Source: CAVXXB01 sp963765585
GTDB lineage: Bacteria; Calditrichota; Calditrichia; JAJRVZ01
DNA: 64,000 nt
Reading direction: 5' to 3'
Assembly: GCA_963765585.1 (NCBI GenBank)
Contig: CAVXXB010000016.1
Location: 182,875 to 246,874, forward strand
Shown here: one piece after another, positions 9,240 to 18,957 of the stretch
Position numbering within the stretch: position 1 is the stretch's first letter
Layout: every line of letters starts with the position of its first letter
The notes under the pieces: model-generated
Seen by the model: the letters and a program-made list of their open reading frames with translations, nothing else
Told to the model about the DNA's origin: nothing
Databases searched by the model: none
Made by a program: the position numbers and the translations under genes

Positions 9240-10435
9240 ATGATTATTGTGGCTAAATCATATCCAAATAAAAGAATCTTCATCTCCCTCCTCGATTGGG
9301 GATTAGGCCATGCCACCCGCCTGTTACCACTTATAGAATATCTCAGACAAAAAAATCACACAATATATATAGGCGCCAGTGGCCGTGCCAGAGAGGTATT
9401 GCGTCAAGAGGTGCCGGATTGTATTTTTCTCGATTTTCCAAGATATCCGGTTCGCTATTCCCGTTCCCGATTTTTTGTCACACGATTTATGCTCACCACT
9501 TTTCCCGCCATGTTGATCACAATGATAAGAGAAAACCGAAGATTACAGAAATTACATGATGAATTTCATTTTGATTTAATTATAAGCGATAATCGCTTCT
9601 CGGCTCGTCATAAAAATGTAATCAGTGTTCTGATCTCACACCAGTTGCGTTATAAGTGCCCTGGCCGCTCAGGAAAATGGAGTGGCTGCCTGAATATTTT
9701 AATGCACATTTTTTTAATAAATATGATCACATTATTATTCCGGATATAGCGGATCCACATTCATATACCGCTGAATTGTCTCATAATATGCGATATTTGG
9801 ATCAGAAAAAACTATATTATGCAGGGATTATAAGCAGCTTATCGAATCAAATTATTACAGAGAATGGTAATCAATCACAAAATTCAGGTCATGATTTGTC
9901 ATTGCGAGGCGCTAAGCGCCGAAGCAATCTTATGAGTACACACGTTACGAATAAGCCGACCCCACATTTGAATTATCTGGTCATCATCAGCGGACCCGAG
10001 CCACAGCGTACCAAATTTGAAAATATAATTAAAGAACAAATACACCATTTGACCGGAAATGTCGCAGTGGCCATGGGATTACCGGAAAAGAAATATATAG
10101 TAACAATCGGCGATAAAAAACTCTATACATATTTAAGTCGTGCCGAAATGGTTGTGTTTATGAGTAAAGCCGATTTTATCATTGCCCGGCCAGGTTATAC
10201 AACTGTGATGGAGATGATTGAACTGGCCAAGCGGGGATTGTTTATTCCCACACCGGGTCAGGTAGAACAGGAATACCTGGCCAGATATTACAAAAAACAG
10301 AATTGGTGCTATTTTGTACCCCAACATAAGTTAAATCTCAAAAATGATATAGTTGCTGCCAAAAAATATCCGGGATTTCCTCCCAGCAGGATAACGGGCG
10401 AACAAAATGTTGTAAAGTTGTATAAGAAATTGTAG
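9240..10435 (+). pseudogene. Glycosyltransferase, MurG-like fold, frameshifted near 9655
   Basis: The first frame (9240 to about 9655) opens with RIFISLLDWGLGHATRLLPL, the nucleotide-sugar transferase signature of a MurG/GT28-like family common in Bacteroidetes. The second frame continues from about 9656 (PWPLRKMEWLPEYFNAHFF) to a C-terminal half with donor-binding-type motifs (KADFIIARPGYTTVMEMIELAKRG; PTPGQVEQEYLARY). Adding back one base after AAG near 9655 (AAGnTGCCC) joins the halves, so one base seems to be missing. The joined protein is close to 400 residues, of which about 35 (encoded around 9860-9970) look like an insertion containing a palindromic repeat. Either a sequencing indel or a decaying gene; the rest of the reading frame is well preserved. 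Confidence 0.7.
9898..9930 (+). repeat. GTCATTGC...GCAATCT palindromic element inside a gene
   Basis: GTCATTGCGAGGCGCTAAG continues to GCGCCGAAGCAATCT. The stem is ATTGC/GCAAT outside and GGCGC/GCGCC inside a three-base TAA loop. This is the widespread repeat whose translation usually reads HCEERSDEAI; here the frame through it reads SLRGAKRRSNL. It lies within the glycosyltransferase reading frame without breaking it. The same flanks (GTCATT...AATCT) occur at 21320-21345. Confidence 0.85.
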
Positions 10436-10448
10436 TTGATATCATTAA

Positions 10449-10660
10449 CGCGGGCGATGCCCGCGGCCAGAAGTATTTAACCCCTTCGGGGTTCTACAGC
10501 TGGCGATTACCGAGAGCCGAGTACCAAGCATTCCCGATAAAAGATTTTTCCTCCGGAAAAGAAATCGGGACCAAATCATCCATGATTTGGCCAGTATCCA
10601 GGATCTGATACCCTGTATCTTGCATCCAGCATCCAGAACCGAGCGGCGAGTGCCGGGTGC
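10449..10660. repeat. Chain of tight stem-loops plus GATCCAG words
   Basis: Perfect hairpins with three- or four-base loops follow one another: CGCGGGC/GCCCGCG (10449-10465), AACCCC/GGGGTT (10479-10493), TCCCGAT/ATCGGGA (10532-10570) enclosing TTTTCC/GGAAAA (10546-10560), and CCAAATCA/TGATTTGG (10571-10590). They are followed to about 10660 by words of the CAGTATCCAGGATC and GCATCCAGCATCCAG type. No gene is supported in 10436-10730. The array could act on mRNA ends, but the multiplicity of stems is more like accumulated repetitive elements. Confidence 0.75.
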
Positions 10661-10730
10661 CCAGCATCTTCCATCATTTCCTTGAAAAATAATCATTTAT
10701 CGTTTAGATTAGCTATGATTGGAGGAATCA

Positions 10731-11561
10731 ATGATATATTGGATAATCTTTTCACTAATATTGATAGGGAATCTAACCGCCCAGTTTAAAGTGGTCGAAT
10801 TGGGGCGATTTGGCGGAACCGGAAGTACACCGGGATTGTTTAACAATCCATCGGCGATTGATATAGGGGAAGGCGGTAGAATTTATATCTGTGACCGGGG
10901 TAATCACCGTGTCCAGGTATTTGATATACGAGGCAGGTTTTTAACAAATTTTGGCGGATATGGATCGGGTGAAGAAAAGTTTGATGAGCCTCTCGATATT
11001 TGGGCACGTTCAACCATAAATGTATATGTTGCTGATTTTAATAACCAGTGTATCCAGAGATATAACAAGGACCATACGTATATAAGTTCACTTTATTCCA
11101 ACCCGGGAGACGATGAAAAATACCAGTTTGAAAGGGTGCTTAGCGTGGCCTATTCGCCACAGGGTGATATGTTCATCTTGGATGAAAGTGAGTATAAGAT
11201 AATTAAGATTAATCCCCAAAGCAGGGGTGAAGTTGTGTTCGGATACTATGAATCCGGCGGCGGGGAACTGACCACTCCGGTACAGATTGACCTAACCAGT
11301 AATCACCGTGTGCTCGTTTCGGATGCCGGTAGGCGAACCATTAATTACTACGATTATTTCGGCAGTTTTATTTTTATGCTTGAGCACCCCAAAATGAAAT
11401 ATCCGTGGGGCATTGCCGTAGATAATCACAATCGATTATATGTAGCCGATAGCGAGGCGAAATCAATATTTATTTTTGCATCCGATCATTCATATATAGG
11501 CGCTATTGATCAGGTAGGCGGGTTACCTTTGGATCATCCGGTTGATATGGCAATCCTATAA
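10731..11561 (+). CDS. Secreted NHL-repeat beta-propeller protein
   Basis: 276 residues from the ATG at 10731, chosen because GGAGG at 10721-10725 is five bases upstream; a TTG at 10719 in the same frame overlaps that site. A short signal peptide (LIGNLTAQ) is followed by about five NHL repeats spread along the protein (IYICDRGNHRVQVFDIRGRF; VYVADFNNQCIQRYN; LYVADSEAKSIFIF). The family forms six-bladed propellers for binding. It precedes the large surface protein at 11630 and may work with it. No enzymatic motif was seen. Confidence 0.75.
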   Translation: MIYWIIFSLILIGNLTAQFKVVELGRFGGTGSTPGLFNNPSAIDIGEGGRIYICDRGNHRVQVFDIRGRFLTNFGGYGSGEEKFDEPLDIWARSTINVYVADFNNQCIQRYNKDHTYISSLYSNPGDDEKYQFERVLSVAYSPQGDMFILDESEYKIIKINPQSRGEVVFGYYESGGGELTTPVQIDLTSNHRVLVSDAGRRTINYYDYFGSFIFMLEHPKMKYPWGIAVDNHNRLYVADSEAKSIFIFASDHSYIGAIDQVGGLPLDHPVDMAIL

Positions 11562-11580
11562 AACAACTGAGGGATATAAT

Positions 11581-11646
11581 ATGTATATCATCGATTCTGA
11601 TGAAATCATTATTGCAGGTTTAAAATTTGATGATATTGGGGAGTAA
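11581..11646 (+). CDS. Possible 21-codon leader ORF overlapping the next gene start
   Basis: ATG at 11581 preceded by GAGGG at 11569-11573 opens a 21-codon frame (MYIIDSDEIIIAGLKFDDIG...) ending at 11646, seventeen bases beyond the start proposed for the next gene (11630). The next gene has no good ribosome binding site of its own, so translational coupling is conceivable. It could equally be a chance frame. No similarity recognised. Confidence 0.25.
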   Translation: MYIIDSDEIIIAGLKFDDIGE

Positions 11647-14600
11647 CCCGCATTTGTCCCTTAGAATATGCTATATAGTATTTTTTATTATCTTACCAAG
11701 TCTCATCTCTGCCCAGGATAATTATTCCTATAATCCATGGCAAAAAGATACACTTATCACTGGTCTGAATGATGCCACTGAAATATCATTTCCTGAAAAT
11801 TTCAGGGTTCTGGACCAGTCAATCAGAGTTGAAAAAAATAACCTGGCTCTCGAATTACAGTTAGATTATATTTATTCCATAGAAAAAAAGAGTATCAGAC
11901 TTTTTATTCCGCTTCAGAGTAAGGACTCACTCCGGATTCGATATAATATTCAACCAATTCTTCTGCATACTAATTACTCGCTGTTCAAATTGGATACACT
12001 CAAATCTAAAGATATGAAATCGGATAGTCTTTTATTTGTCCAGCAGTCTTTTGAAAATCCCTTTAGCCAATTTGATTCGCGTTTGAAACGAAGCGGCAGC
12101 ATTTTCAGAGGGGTGAATATCGGCAATACAAAAGATCTGACAATTAACTCAGGTTTAAATTTGCAAATATCAGGTTATCTTACGGATGATATGGAGGTTG
12201 TCGCGGCATTAACCGATGAAGCAACACCGATTCAACCCGAGGGAAATACGCAATCTTTGCGTGAAGTGGATAAGGTGTTTATTCAATTTAAAAGCCCATG
12301 GGTAACGGGTACGCTTGGTGATTTTAATCTAAAATATCAATCCAGCCAGTTTGCCAGTTTGGCCAGAAAACTACAGGGGGTGAGTCTCCTTGGTTCTTAT
12401 AAATCCTATAAACTAGGTGCAACTGTCGCATCCACCCGTGGATTCTTTCACTTTATTTCGTTTTTGGGCCGTGAAGGAAATCAGGGACCATATCAACTAA
12501 CCGGCCGCGAAGGCGAGCGGGATATTATTATATTAGCCGGAACAGAGCGGGTCTGGATAAACAGCGAGCGAATGGTTCGCGGAGAAAACAATGATTTTAT
12601 CATTGATTACGCCACTGGCCAGATCACTTTTAGTAATATGCGGCTGATTACCAGCGAATCCAGGATTGAAGTTGATTTTGAATACTATCCGGCTGTACAA
12701 AAATATACCCGGAATGTGTATTCGGGAATGACTGAAGGAAGATTATTAAATAACAATATCGGCTATAAAATAAAATATTTTCAGGAAAAGGATGATCCGG
12801 AGAAAATACTGGAACAAGAAGGTCTTTTAACCGAGGAAGATATAAAAATCATCCGGGAGGCCGGAGATGATCCACTTGCTGCCTATACGGACGCTGCCGT
12901 GTATGTTGGTGACAGTTTGGGATACTATACAAAAATTGATACTCTGATTGACGGTTTGTCATATTTCTACTATCTGTATCTTGGGGAGGGTCTGGGCGAT
13001 TACCAGGTATCCTTTTCTTCAGTGGGAAATGGGAACGGCGACTATGTCCGTGACCGGATTGGAGTCTACCGTTGGGTGGGAATTGGCGAAGGAGGCTTTC
13101 TGCCGGTGACCTTATTGCCACTTCCGCAAAAACATGAATTAGCAGATATTGAGATAGATTATACTCCTGATGAAAAGTTCTCAATAACCTCAGAATATGC
13201 AATATCCAATTATGATGGGAATACCATCTCTGACATAGGGGACGGGAATAATCAGGGTGACGCTCTCAGATTTACACTTAACTTAAAGCCAACGGATATG
13301 GAAATTGGCGGTACATCAATTGGCGTATTTAATATATCTGCCAATGGCCGTTTTATCGACGATAAATTTCGTGGAGTTGACCGCATTAATCGTCCCGATT
13401 TTAATCGCTATTGGAATATTCTCCAATCAACACCCCAATCTAATGAGGAGAAGAGCTGGGAAGCAAATTCAGGCTATCAACCCTGGGCAGTATTAAATTT
13501 GCAGGGTAATATTGGTCAATTACAGCGTCAGTCATTTAAATCATCCCGGTATCGCGGACAAATTAGTTTTTCGCATGCGGATTGGTTCAATGCAGAATTT
13601 AATCAGGAATATGTTACGAGCAGTCAGGAGATTACAAAAAATGATTGGGTACGGCAAAGGGGAAAATTAGAGCGAAAAATCGGGCTTTTTCTACCGGGTA
13701 TAACTTTCGAAAGGGAGGAGAGAAAAAACCGGTCACAGGGTGTCTTAAGCGGATTTGATTTTAACGTTTTGGGTACATATCTCAGTCTTCTCGATCATAG
13801 TTTTTTATCAGGAAAGTTGTATTATACGCAACGCGAAGATCATATTTATGATCCAAGCCGGGAAGGAGTCAAACTGCCTCAGGCCACAACCAAAACCGGC
13901 GGGGTTAGAATTAATCTAAGTGAGTATAATCGCTGGAGCGGGCATATAGATTTCGTTCTGCGTAAAAAGGATTTTACGCCTTTCTTTGAAAATGTCCAGC
14001 TGGATACGATTGATCAGGATTATATAGATCCATCAGTACAGGATACAATCTGGCGTGATCAGCAGACGATGTTGGCGGAACTGGTTGTCAATAATTACCA
14101 ATGGCAGAAAGCACTTGATGTACGTTGGCAATATCGTATTTCTACCGAGCAGTTGGCGTTAAGAGAAAAGATCTATGTGGATGTGGGGCTTGGAAGAGGT
14201 GATTTTCGTTATGATGAGGAATTAAATGAATATGTACCGGACCCCAACGGAAGGTATGTGTTATTTATTGTTCCCTCTAACCAGTTTGAACCGGTGACAA
14301 ATCTGCTCACATCGCTACGGTTGAATATTGACCCTTTCCGGGCACTTAAGTCTCCTCAATCCATCTTACAGACTATTTTGACCAATATTTATAGTGAAAC
14401 ATTTTTCAGGGTGGATGAAGAAACCAAGAACAAAAATTTAGCAGACTTGTATTTTCTGAATCTGTCAAAATTCCAGACTGGCGAGACTGTCAGAGGCAGC
14501 CTCAGCTTTTAATCAGGATTTATACCTGATGAAGAGAAACCGTGATCTCTCATTTCGTCTGCGATACCGGTATCGGGATGATTTGTTAAATCAGTTTCTT

Positions 14601-15158
14601 GATGAGAATGAGAATGAGGACCGGTTGAATGTCGAAAAGGGAATCAGGGCGACATATCGCTTGTTTCAAAAAATTCGTTTACAGACAGAATTCCGTGATC
14701 AACTCACTTTTAGAAATAATGCGGCGGAGACGTCTAAGAACCGCGATATTCAGTCCCGGATAATTAACCAGAATATTTCATATCGTCCGGATTTAATCTG
14801 GGAATTTGGCGTAGAATCAGAAGGAGGGTTGGAAGTAGACCGGGCAGAAGGAAAAAATCTGGAGGTTCAATATCTCAGAATTCTTTTACGCAGCACATAT
14901 TCTATTTTACGCAAAGGTCGAATTACCGGCGATTTTGACTATCAGATGGTTGAAGAACTCTCGAACCCTTTGAATGCACCTATCCCATATGAAATGGCCC
15001 GGGGTAAGCGTGTGGGAGTTAATAAAGCCTGGAGTTTCCGCGCAGAGTACACACTTGCCGAGAATATAGTTTTTTCACTTACATATAATGGACGTGATGA
15101 TGCAGATTTTGAAAAAATAATTCATACCGGCCAGGCGGAAGTGAGAGCATTTTTCTAA
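11630..15158 (+). pseudogene. Very large surface/outer-membrane protein, frameshifted near 14510
   Basis: About 1175 residues once joined. A signal peptide (IILPSLISAQ) precedes a long beta-rich sequence with blocks NTKDLTINSGLNLQISGYL, VDKVFIQFKSPWVTGTLGDF and GTERVWINSERMVRGENNDF followed by an IDYATGQITF block. I associate these with large uncharacterised outer-membrane proteins of FCB and related phyla, but I cannot name the family. The first frame stops at 14512 after RGSLSF. One T fewer in the TTTT run at 14508-14511 gives SLSFNQDLYLMKRNRDLSFR and runs on to 15158. It precedes the Omp85 barrel by 7 bp, so the two are likely co-expressed. Start taken at ATG 11630; TTG 11627 is possible. 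Confidence 0.7.
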
Positions 15159-15165
15159 AAATACT

Positions 15166-16953
15166 ATGATGAGAAAAATGATAAATAAGATTATTAGATT
15201 GCAATTTATCTTACTAATTGTCTGTTTACTGACAACAAGCGGATTTGTATTTGCTCAATCAGAATTCGGGGAAATCGAGGTGATTGGTTCGGATGAGATC
15301 ACCGTAAACCGGATTATTGGATATGGGTATGTTCGGCCGGGTATGGTGTTTAACACACAGTCAATAAATATCACTAATAAAAAAATTATTGATGACTTGC
15401 ATCGTGAAGGTTTTCTGTTTAGCAGGATTGATTCTGTGGTCCAATCTGCGCCGGATACCGACAATGCGCAACTGACCTGGTATATTTATGAAGGATCACA
15501 GGTCAGGCTGGGAACAATACATTTGTCCCGCGATGTATTTGACTACGATTTAATATATTCTCAATTAAATTTGACTGAAGGCGATGTTTATAATCAACAA
15601 TTGGTTGAAACCGAGTTGTTGCGCATCAATGAAATATATGCACGCTACGGGCATCCGTTCGCTAAAATCCTCGTCGAAAATGCTGATCTTGAAAAAAGTG
15701 GTGATGATTTCCAAATCAATCTCGATCTTGCAGTAGATCCTGGAGACACCGTTAAAATCGAAAATATTCAAATTAAGGGCAATAGTGTTACCAGGGACCA
15801 GGTCATTTTTCGTGAGCTGGATATCACCATGGGTGATTTATATGATCAGGATAAAATAAATCGAATTCCGGATAAATTAAACCGTCTGGGCTTTTTTAAG
15901 GATGTTAAGCAGCCGAGACTGATGATAGACCAGTCAGGTCAGAATACACTCCTGCTGGAGATTGATGAGGGCAATACCACGACATTTGATGGCGTTGTCG
16001 GATACATTCCGCCGTCACAGGTGGCTGGCGGCGAAGATGGCTATTTTACCGGCCTGATTAATTTAAGTTTCCGGAATCTGTTTGGTACCGGCAGAAGATT
16101 CGAGGTGAACTGGAAGAAACAGGATCGGTACTCTGATGAATTCAGATTATACTATCAGGAACCTTGGATTTTTGGATTCCCTCTGAATATTGGTGGCGGC
16201 TTATACCGTCTGGTCAGAGACACGACATACATCGAAAGGACATATAATTTTGAGGGTATCCTGCGTATATCAAGTAATTTTAATGCCACATTTTCAGTAC
16301 AACAAAATTCATACACACCGGATTCTCTAGCCAGCCGGCAGCAGCGTCTGGCGCAAAATGAAATTTTAAGCGGTGAAATCGGAATCGTATATGATACCCG
16401 CGATCTTCCAATAAATCCGCGATCGGGGCTGTTATATGATACCTTTTATAGTTTTGGCTCCAAAAGGAATCTCGGTCCGGATTATTTGTTTACGGAGGAC
16501 GGATTAACAACCAGTGAGGAGATTCAACGAATCAGAATCGGGTTGTCATTCTTTCAGAGTATATGGCAGAACCAGGTATTTGCTTTCCGCATATTCGGTG
16601 CAAATGTAAAGGGTAGTGAAAATCAACTGCAACTAACCGATCATTTCTGGTTTGGCGGAGCAAGGACACTGCGAGGATATCGTGAGGATCAATTCCATGG
16701 GACCACGGTATCCTATGCAAATATTGAATACCGTTTTCTCACAGGTCGCGAATCACGGATATATCTATTCAACGATTGGGGATTTTATAATTATAAGACG
16801 GAAGACGGTACTGAGGAGGACATACTGCCGGGATTTGGAATAGGTATTAGATTCGCGACACCTCTTGGAATTATGAGTGTGGACTATGGTTTAGGGCGGA
16901 AAGACACCTTCTCGACGGGAAAAATACACATCGGAATTGTGAATAATTTTTAA
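15166..16953 (+). CDS. Omp85-family outer-membrane protein (BamA/TamA-like)
   Basis: 595 residues with a signal peptide (to about FVFAQS), two to three POTRA-like domains (about 28-265; for example VKIENIQIKGNSVTRDQVIFRELD is one POTRA core) and a C-terminal 16-strand-type barrel. The conserved barrel motif appears as GGARTLRGYREDQFHG near residue 500, and the protein ends in HIGIVNNF with the terminal Phe of outer-membrane barrels. It inserts or exports outer-membrane proteins. BamA normally has five POTRAs (about 750-800 residues), so with this length TamA-like or a specialised partner is more likely. Immediately follows the large surface protein, suggesting a dedicated exporter/substrate pair; that is inference. 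Confidence 0.82.
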   Translation: MMRKMINKIIRLQFILLIVCLLTTSGFVFAQSEFGEIEVIGSDEITVNRIIGYGYVRPGMVFNTQSINITNKKIIDDLHREGFLFSRIDSVVQSAPDTDNAQLTWYIYEGSQVRLGTIHLSRDVFDYDLIYSQLNLTEGDVYNQQLVETELLRINEIYARYGHPFAKILVENADLEKSGDDFQINLDLAVDPGDTVKIENIQIKGNSVTRDQVIFRELDITMGDLYDQDKINRIPDKLNRLGFFKDVKQPRLMIDQSGQNTLLLEIDEGNTTTFDGVVGYIPPSQVAGGEDGYFTGLINLSFRNLFGTGRRFEVNWKKQDRYSDEFRLYYQEPWIFGFPLNIGGGLYRLVRDTTYIERTYNFEGILRISSNFNATFSVQQNSYTPDSLASRQQRLAQNEILSGEIGIVYDTRDLPINPRSGLLYDTFYSFGSKRNLGPDYLFTEDGLTTSEEIQRIRIGLSFFQSIWQNQVFAFRIFGANVKGSENQLQLTDHFWFGGARTLRGYREDQFHGTTVSYANIEYRFLTGRESRIYLFNDWGFYNYKTEDGTEEDILPGFGIGIRFATPLGIMSVDYGLGRKDTFSTGKIHIGIVNNF

Positions 16954-16956
16954 AAA

Positions 16957-17000
16957 GATACAGGTTGCAGGATGCAAGAAACAAGATACAGGATACAAGC
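16957..17000. repeat. GATACAGG/GATGCAAG word repeat
   Basis: Directly after the Omp85 stop the sequence reads AGATACAGGTTGCAGGATGC and then AAGATACAGGATACAAG, a member of the GATnCAGGATnCAG word family also seen near 10600 and 58015. No function can be assigned. Confidence 0.5.
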
Positions 17001-17088
17001 TATTCGTTGATTGCCATCTGCTTTTCATTCCTTGTACATAGATATTGGGAAAGAATTGAGTTTCTTCCCACAAAAGTCATTGTTTTTC

Positions 17089-17117
17089 TTGACATTGTGG
17101 GGGGCGTTCAATATATT
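17089..17117 (+). promoter_or_regulatory. Sigma-70-type promoter for tRNA-Arg
   Basis: TTGACA at 17089-17094, a 17-base spacer and TATATT at 17112-17117. The predicted start near 17124 lies about 20 bases upstream of the tRNA. Consensus -35 and ideal spacing make this one of the clearest promoters in the window. Confidence 0.75.
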
Positions 17118-17145
17118 TGCGGCTCAATTAAGATAAAAACTACCT

Positions 17146-17220
17146 GCGCCTGTCAGCTCAATTGGATAGAGCGTTGGATTCCGGTTCCAAAGGTTGGGGG
17201 TTCGATTCCCTCCAGGCGTA
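17146..17220 (+). tRNA. tRNA-Arg (anticodon CCG)
   Basis: Acceptor GCGCCTG pairs with CAGGCGT (first pair G-U) and is followed by A73 at 17220. The D arm GCTC...GAGC, anticodon stem TTGGA/TCCAA with loop TTCCGGT (CCG at the anticodon positions), and T arm GGGGG TTCGATT CCCTC are all present. The D-arm linker has one more base than usual (TCA before GCTC). CCA is not encoded. Confidence 0.92.
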
Positions 17221-17241
17221 CATTTATCACAGAATTCTTGT

Positions 17242-17260
17242 TCCCGAGATATTCTCGGGA
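17242..17260. repeat. Perfect 8-bp hairpin TCCCGAGA-TAT-TCTCGGGA
   Basis: The stem lies 22 bases after the tRNA and is followed by a partial echo (ATTCTCGG at 17267-17274). No T-run follows, so a classic terminator is not supported; it could be an RNA processing end or a small repetitive palindrome. Confidence 0.5.
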
Positions 17261-17326
17261 GCACATATTCTCGGAAAGTTTCGAACTTCGAAATTATTCC
17301 AATCCATATAAATCGATCCAAACGGG

Positions 17327-18763
17327 GTGAAAGTGGCACAGCGAATAACGAAACGAGAAGACGACTATTCTAGATGGTATACGGATATTGTAATTCAGAG
17401 TAAAATGGCTGATTATTCACCGGTAAAGGGATGTATGGTCATTCGCCCGAATGGATATGCAATCTGGGAAAAATTACAACGGCAGTTGGATGATATGTTC
17501 AAAGACTCCGGACATGTAAATGCATATTTCCCGCTTTTTATACCGGAAAGTTTTATGGCAAAAGAGGCCGAACATGTTGAGGGATTTTCTCCGGAATGCG
17601 CTGTTGTTACCCATGGTGGTGGGCAGAAACTGGAAGAAAATTTGTATATCCGTCCTACCTCAGAAACAATCATCTGGAGTATGTATAAAAAGTGGATCAT
17701 GAGTTATCGCGACCTGCCTATTCTGATAAATCAGTGGGCGAATGTAGTCCGTTGGGAAATGCGTACGAGATTATTTTTGCGTACTACTGAGTTTTTATGG
17801 CAAGAAGGGCACACTGCCCACGAAACTTATGAAGAGGCAGAGGAAGAAACGAAACTAATCCTCGAAATTTATCGTAAATTTGCCGAAGAATATCTTGCAA
17901 TTCCGGTACTGGTAGGAAAAAAGTCAGAATCTGAAAAATTTGCCGGTGCGTTGCATACGTATTGTATCGAAGCGATGATGCAGGATAAAAAAGCGCTACA
18001 GGCTGGTACGTCACATAATCTTGGACAGAATTTTGCAAAAGCGTTTGATGTGAAATTTCAGGATAAAGAAGGAAAGTTGCAGTATGTATGGGCCACGTCC
18101 TGGGGGGTCAGTACGCGTCTTATCGGTGCGCTCATTATGACCCATAGCGACGATAATGGGCTGGTCATTCCGCCTAAAATGGCGAGCAAACAGGTCGTGA
18201 TTATTCCAATTTGGCGTAATGATGAGGAAAAGACTAGCGTGATTGAATTTGCCTCGAAATTGTATGATGAATTGAAAGACCCATTTAGCGTCATATTTGA
18301 TGATCGGGAGCAACATAAGCCCGGTTATAAATTCACCGAGTGGGAGATGCAAGGCATACCTATTCGAATCGAAATCGGACCAAAGGATGTCGAAAAAAAT
18401 CAAGTGGTTATCGTAACGCGTGATACAAAAGAAAAAACGTTTTTTGAACTTGGTGATTTAAGGAACAAAATAAAAGGTGAATTAGTTACCATGCAACAAA
18501 GAATGTATGACCGTGCCAAAACCATGCGGATTGAAAATACATTTGAAATTGATGATTATAATGAATTTAAACAAAATATAGAGTCACCGGGTGGTTTTTA
18601 TGAAACTTTCTGGTGTGGTTCCCGGGATTGTGAAGATAAAATTAAAACAGACACCAAAGCCACAATTCGTTTGATTCCCTTTGAACAATCCGGGGATCAA
18701 GGTAAATGTCTATACTGTGGTTCAGATTCATCTGAAAAAGTTGTGTTTGCCAAGGCGTATTGA
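17327..18763 (+). CDS. proS: Prolyl-tRNA synthetase, archaeal/eukaryotic type
   Basis: 478 residues from GTG 17327. It charges tRNA-Pro with proline. The length and layout are those of the short class without the bacterial editing insertion: class II core motifs (RPTSETIIWSMYKKWI near residue 110; VVRWEMRTRLFLRTTEFLWQ near 140-160), an anticodon-binding domain (from about VVIIPIWRND, 285) and a C-terminal zinc-type domain with Cys residues (CGSRDCED; CLYCGS) ending in a Tyr. This form is scattered through bacteria, including many FCB lineages. It stands about 100 bp behind the tRNA-Arg gene. Confidence 0.95.
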   Translation: MKVAQRITKREDDYSRWYTDIVIQSKMADYSPVKGCMVIRPNGYAIWEKLQRQLDDMFKDSGHVNAYFPLFIPESFMAKEAEHVEGFSPECAVVTHGGGQKLEENLYIRPTSETIIWSMYKKWIMSYRDLPILINQWANVVRWEMRTRLFLRTTEFLWQEGHTAHETYEEAEEETKLILEIYRKFAEEYLAIPVLVGKKSESEKFAGALHTYCIEAMMQDKKALQAGTSHNLGQNFAKAFDVKFQDKEGKLQYVWATSWGVSTRLIGALIMTHSDDNGLVIPPKMASKQVVIIPIWRNDEEKTSVIEFASKLYDELKDPFSVIFDDREQHKPGYKFTEWEMQGIPIRIEIGPKDVEKNQVVIVTRDTKEKTFFELGDLRNKIKGELVTMQQRMYDRAKTMRIENTFEIDDYNEFKQNIESPGGFYETFWCGSRDCEDKIKTDTKATIRLIPFEQSGDQGKCLYCGSDSSEKVVFAKAY

Positions 18764-18957
18764 TCCGGCGCTGATAAATGGCCAGTTGTGCAAAATAATT
18801 AATTAGAACATGAATTAGTACCAATTTACCAGGTCGAATATCAGGGTAAATACAACAATCTTTATCAATCAGGCTAACGGGTCCTTGCAGGATGACATCT
18901 AAATTATGGATTCACTGCAAACAGGTACTATTAAAATAAAGAAATATAATTAAATAT

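Noticed and set aside
9058..9243. 61-codon frame MCLLSDITFGRLSV before the glycosyltransferase
   Set aside because: It is pyrimidine-tract DNA translated into Leu/Phe/Ser runs with no ribosome binding site; it overlaps a repeat region.
10445..10696. Minus-strand frame of 83 codons in the hairpin chain
   Set aside because: It is a translation of GATCCAG words and palindromes (GRCWAPGTRRS type), without a start signal.
17242..17260. Hairpin after tRNA-Arg as a rho-independent terminator
   Set aside because: No T-run follows the stem, so it is listed as a hairpin only.
16965..17330. 121-codon frame running through the tRNA-Arg gene
   Set aside because: It crosses the promoter, the tRNA and repeat words; no family resemblance.
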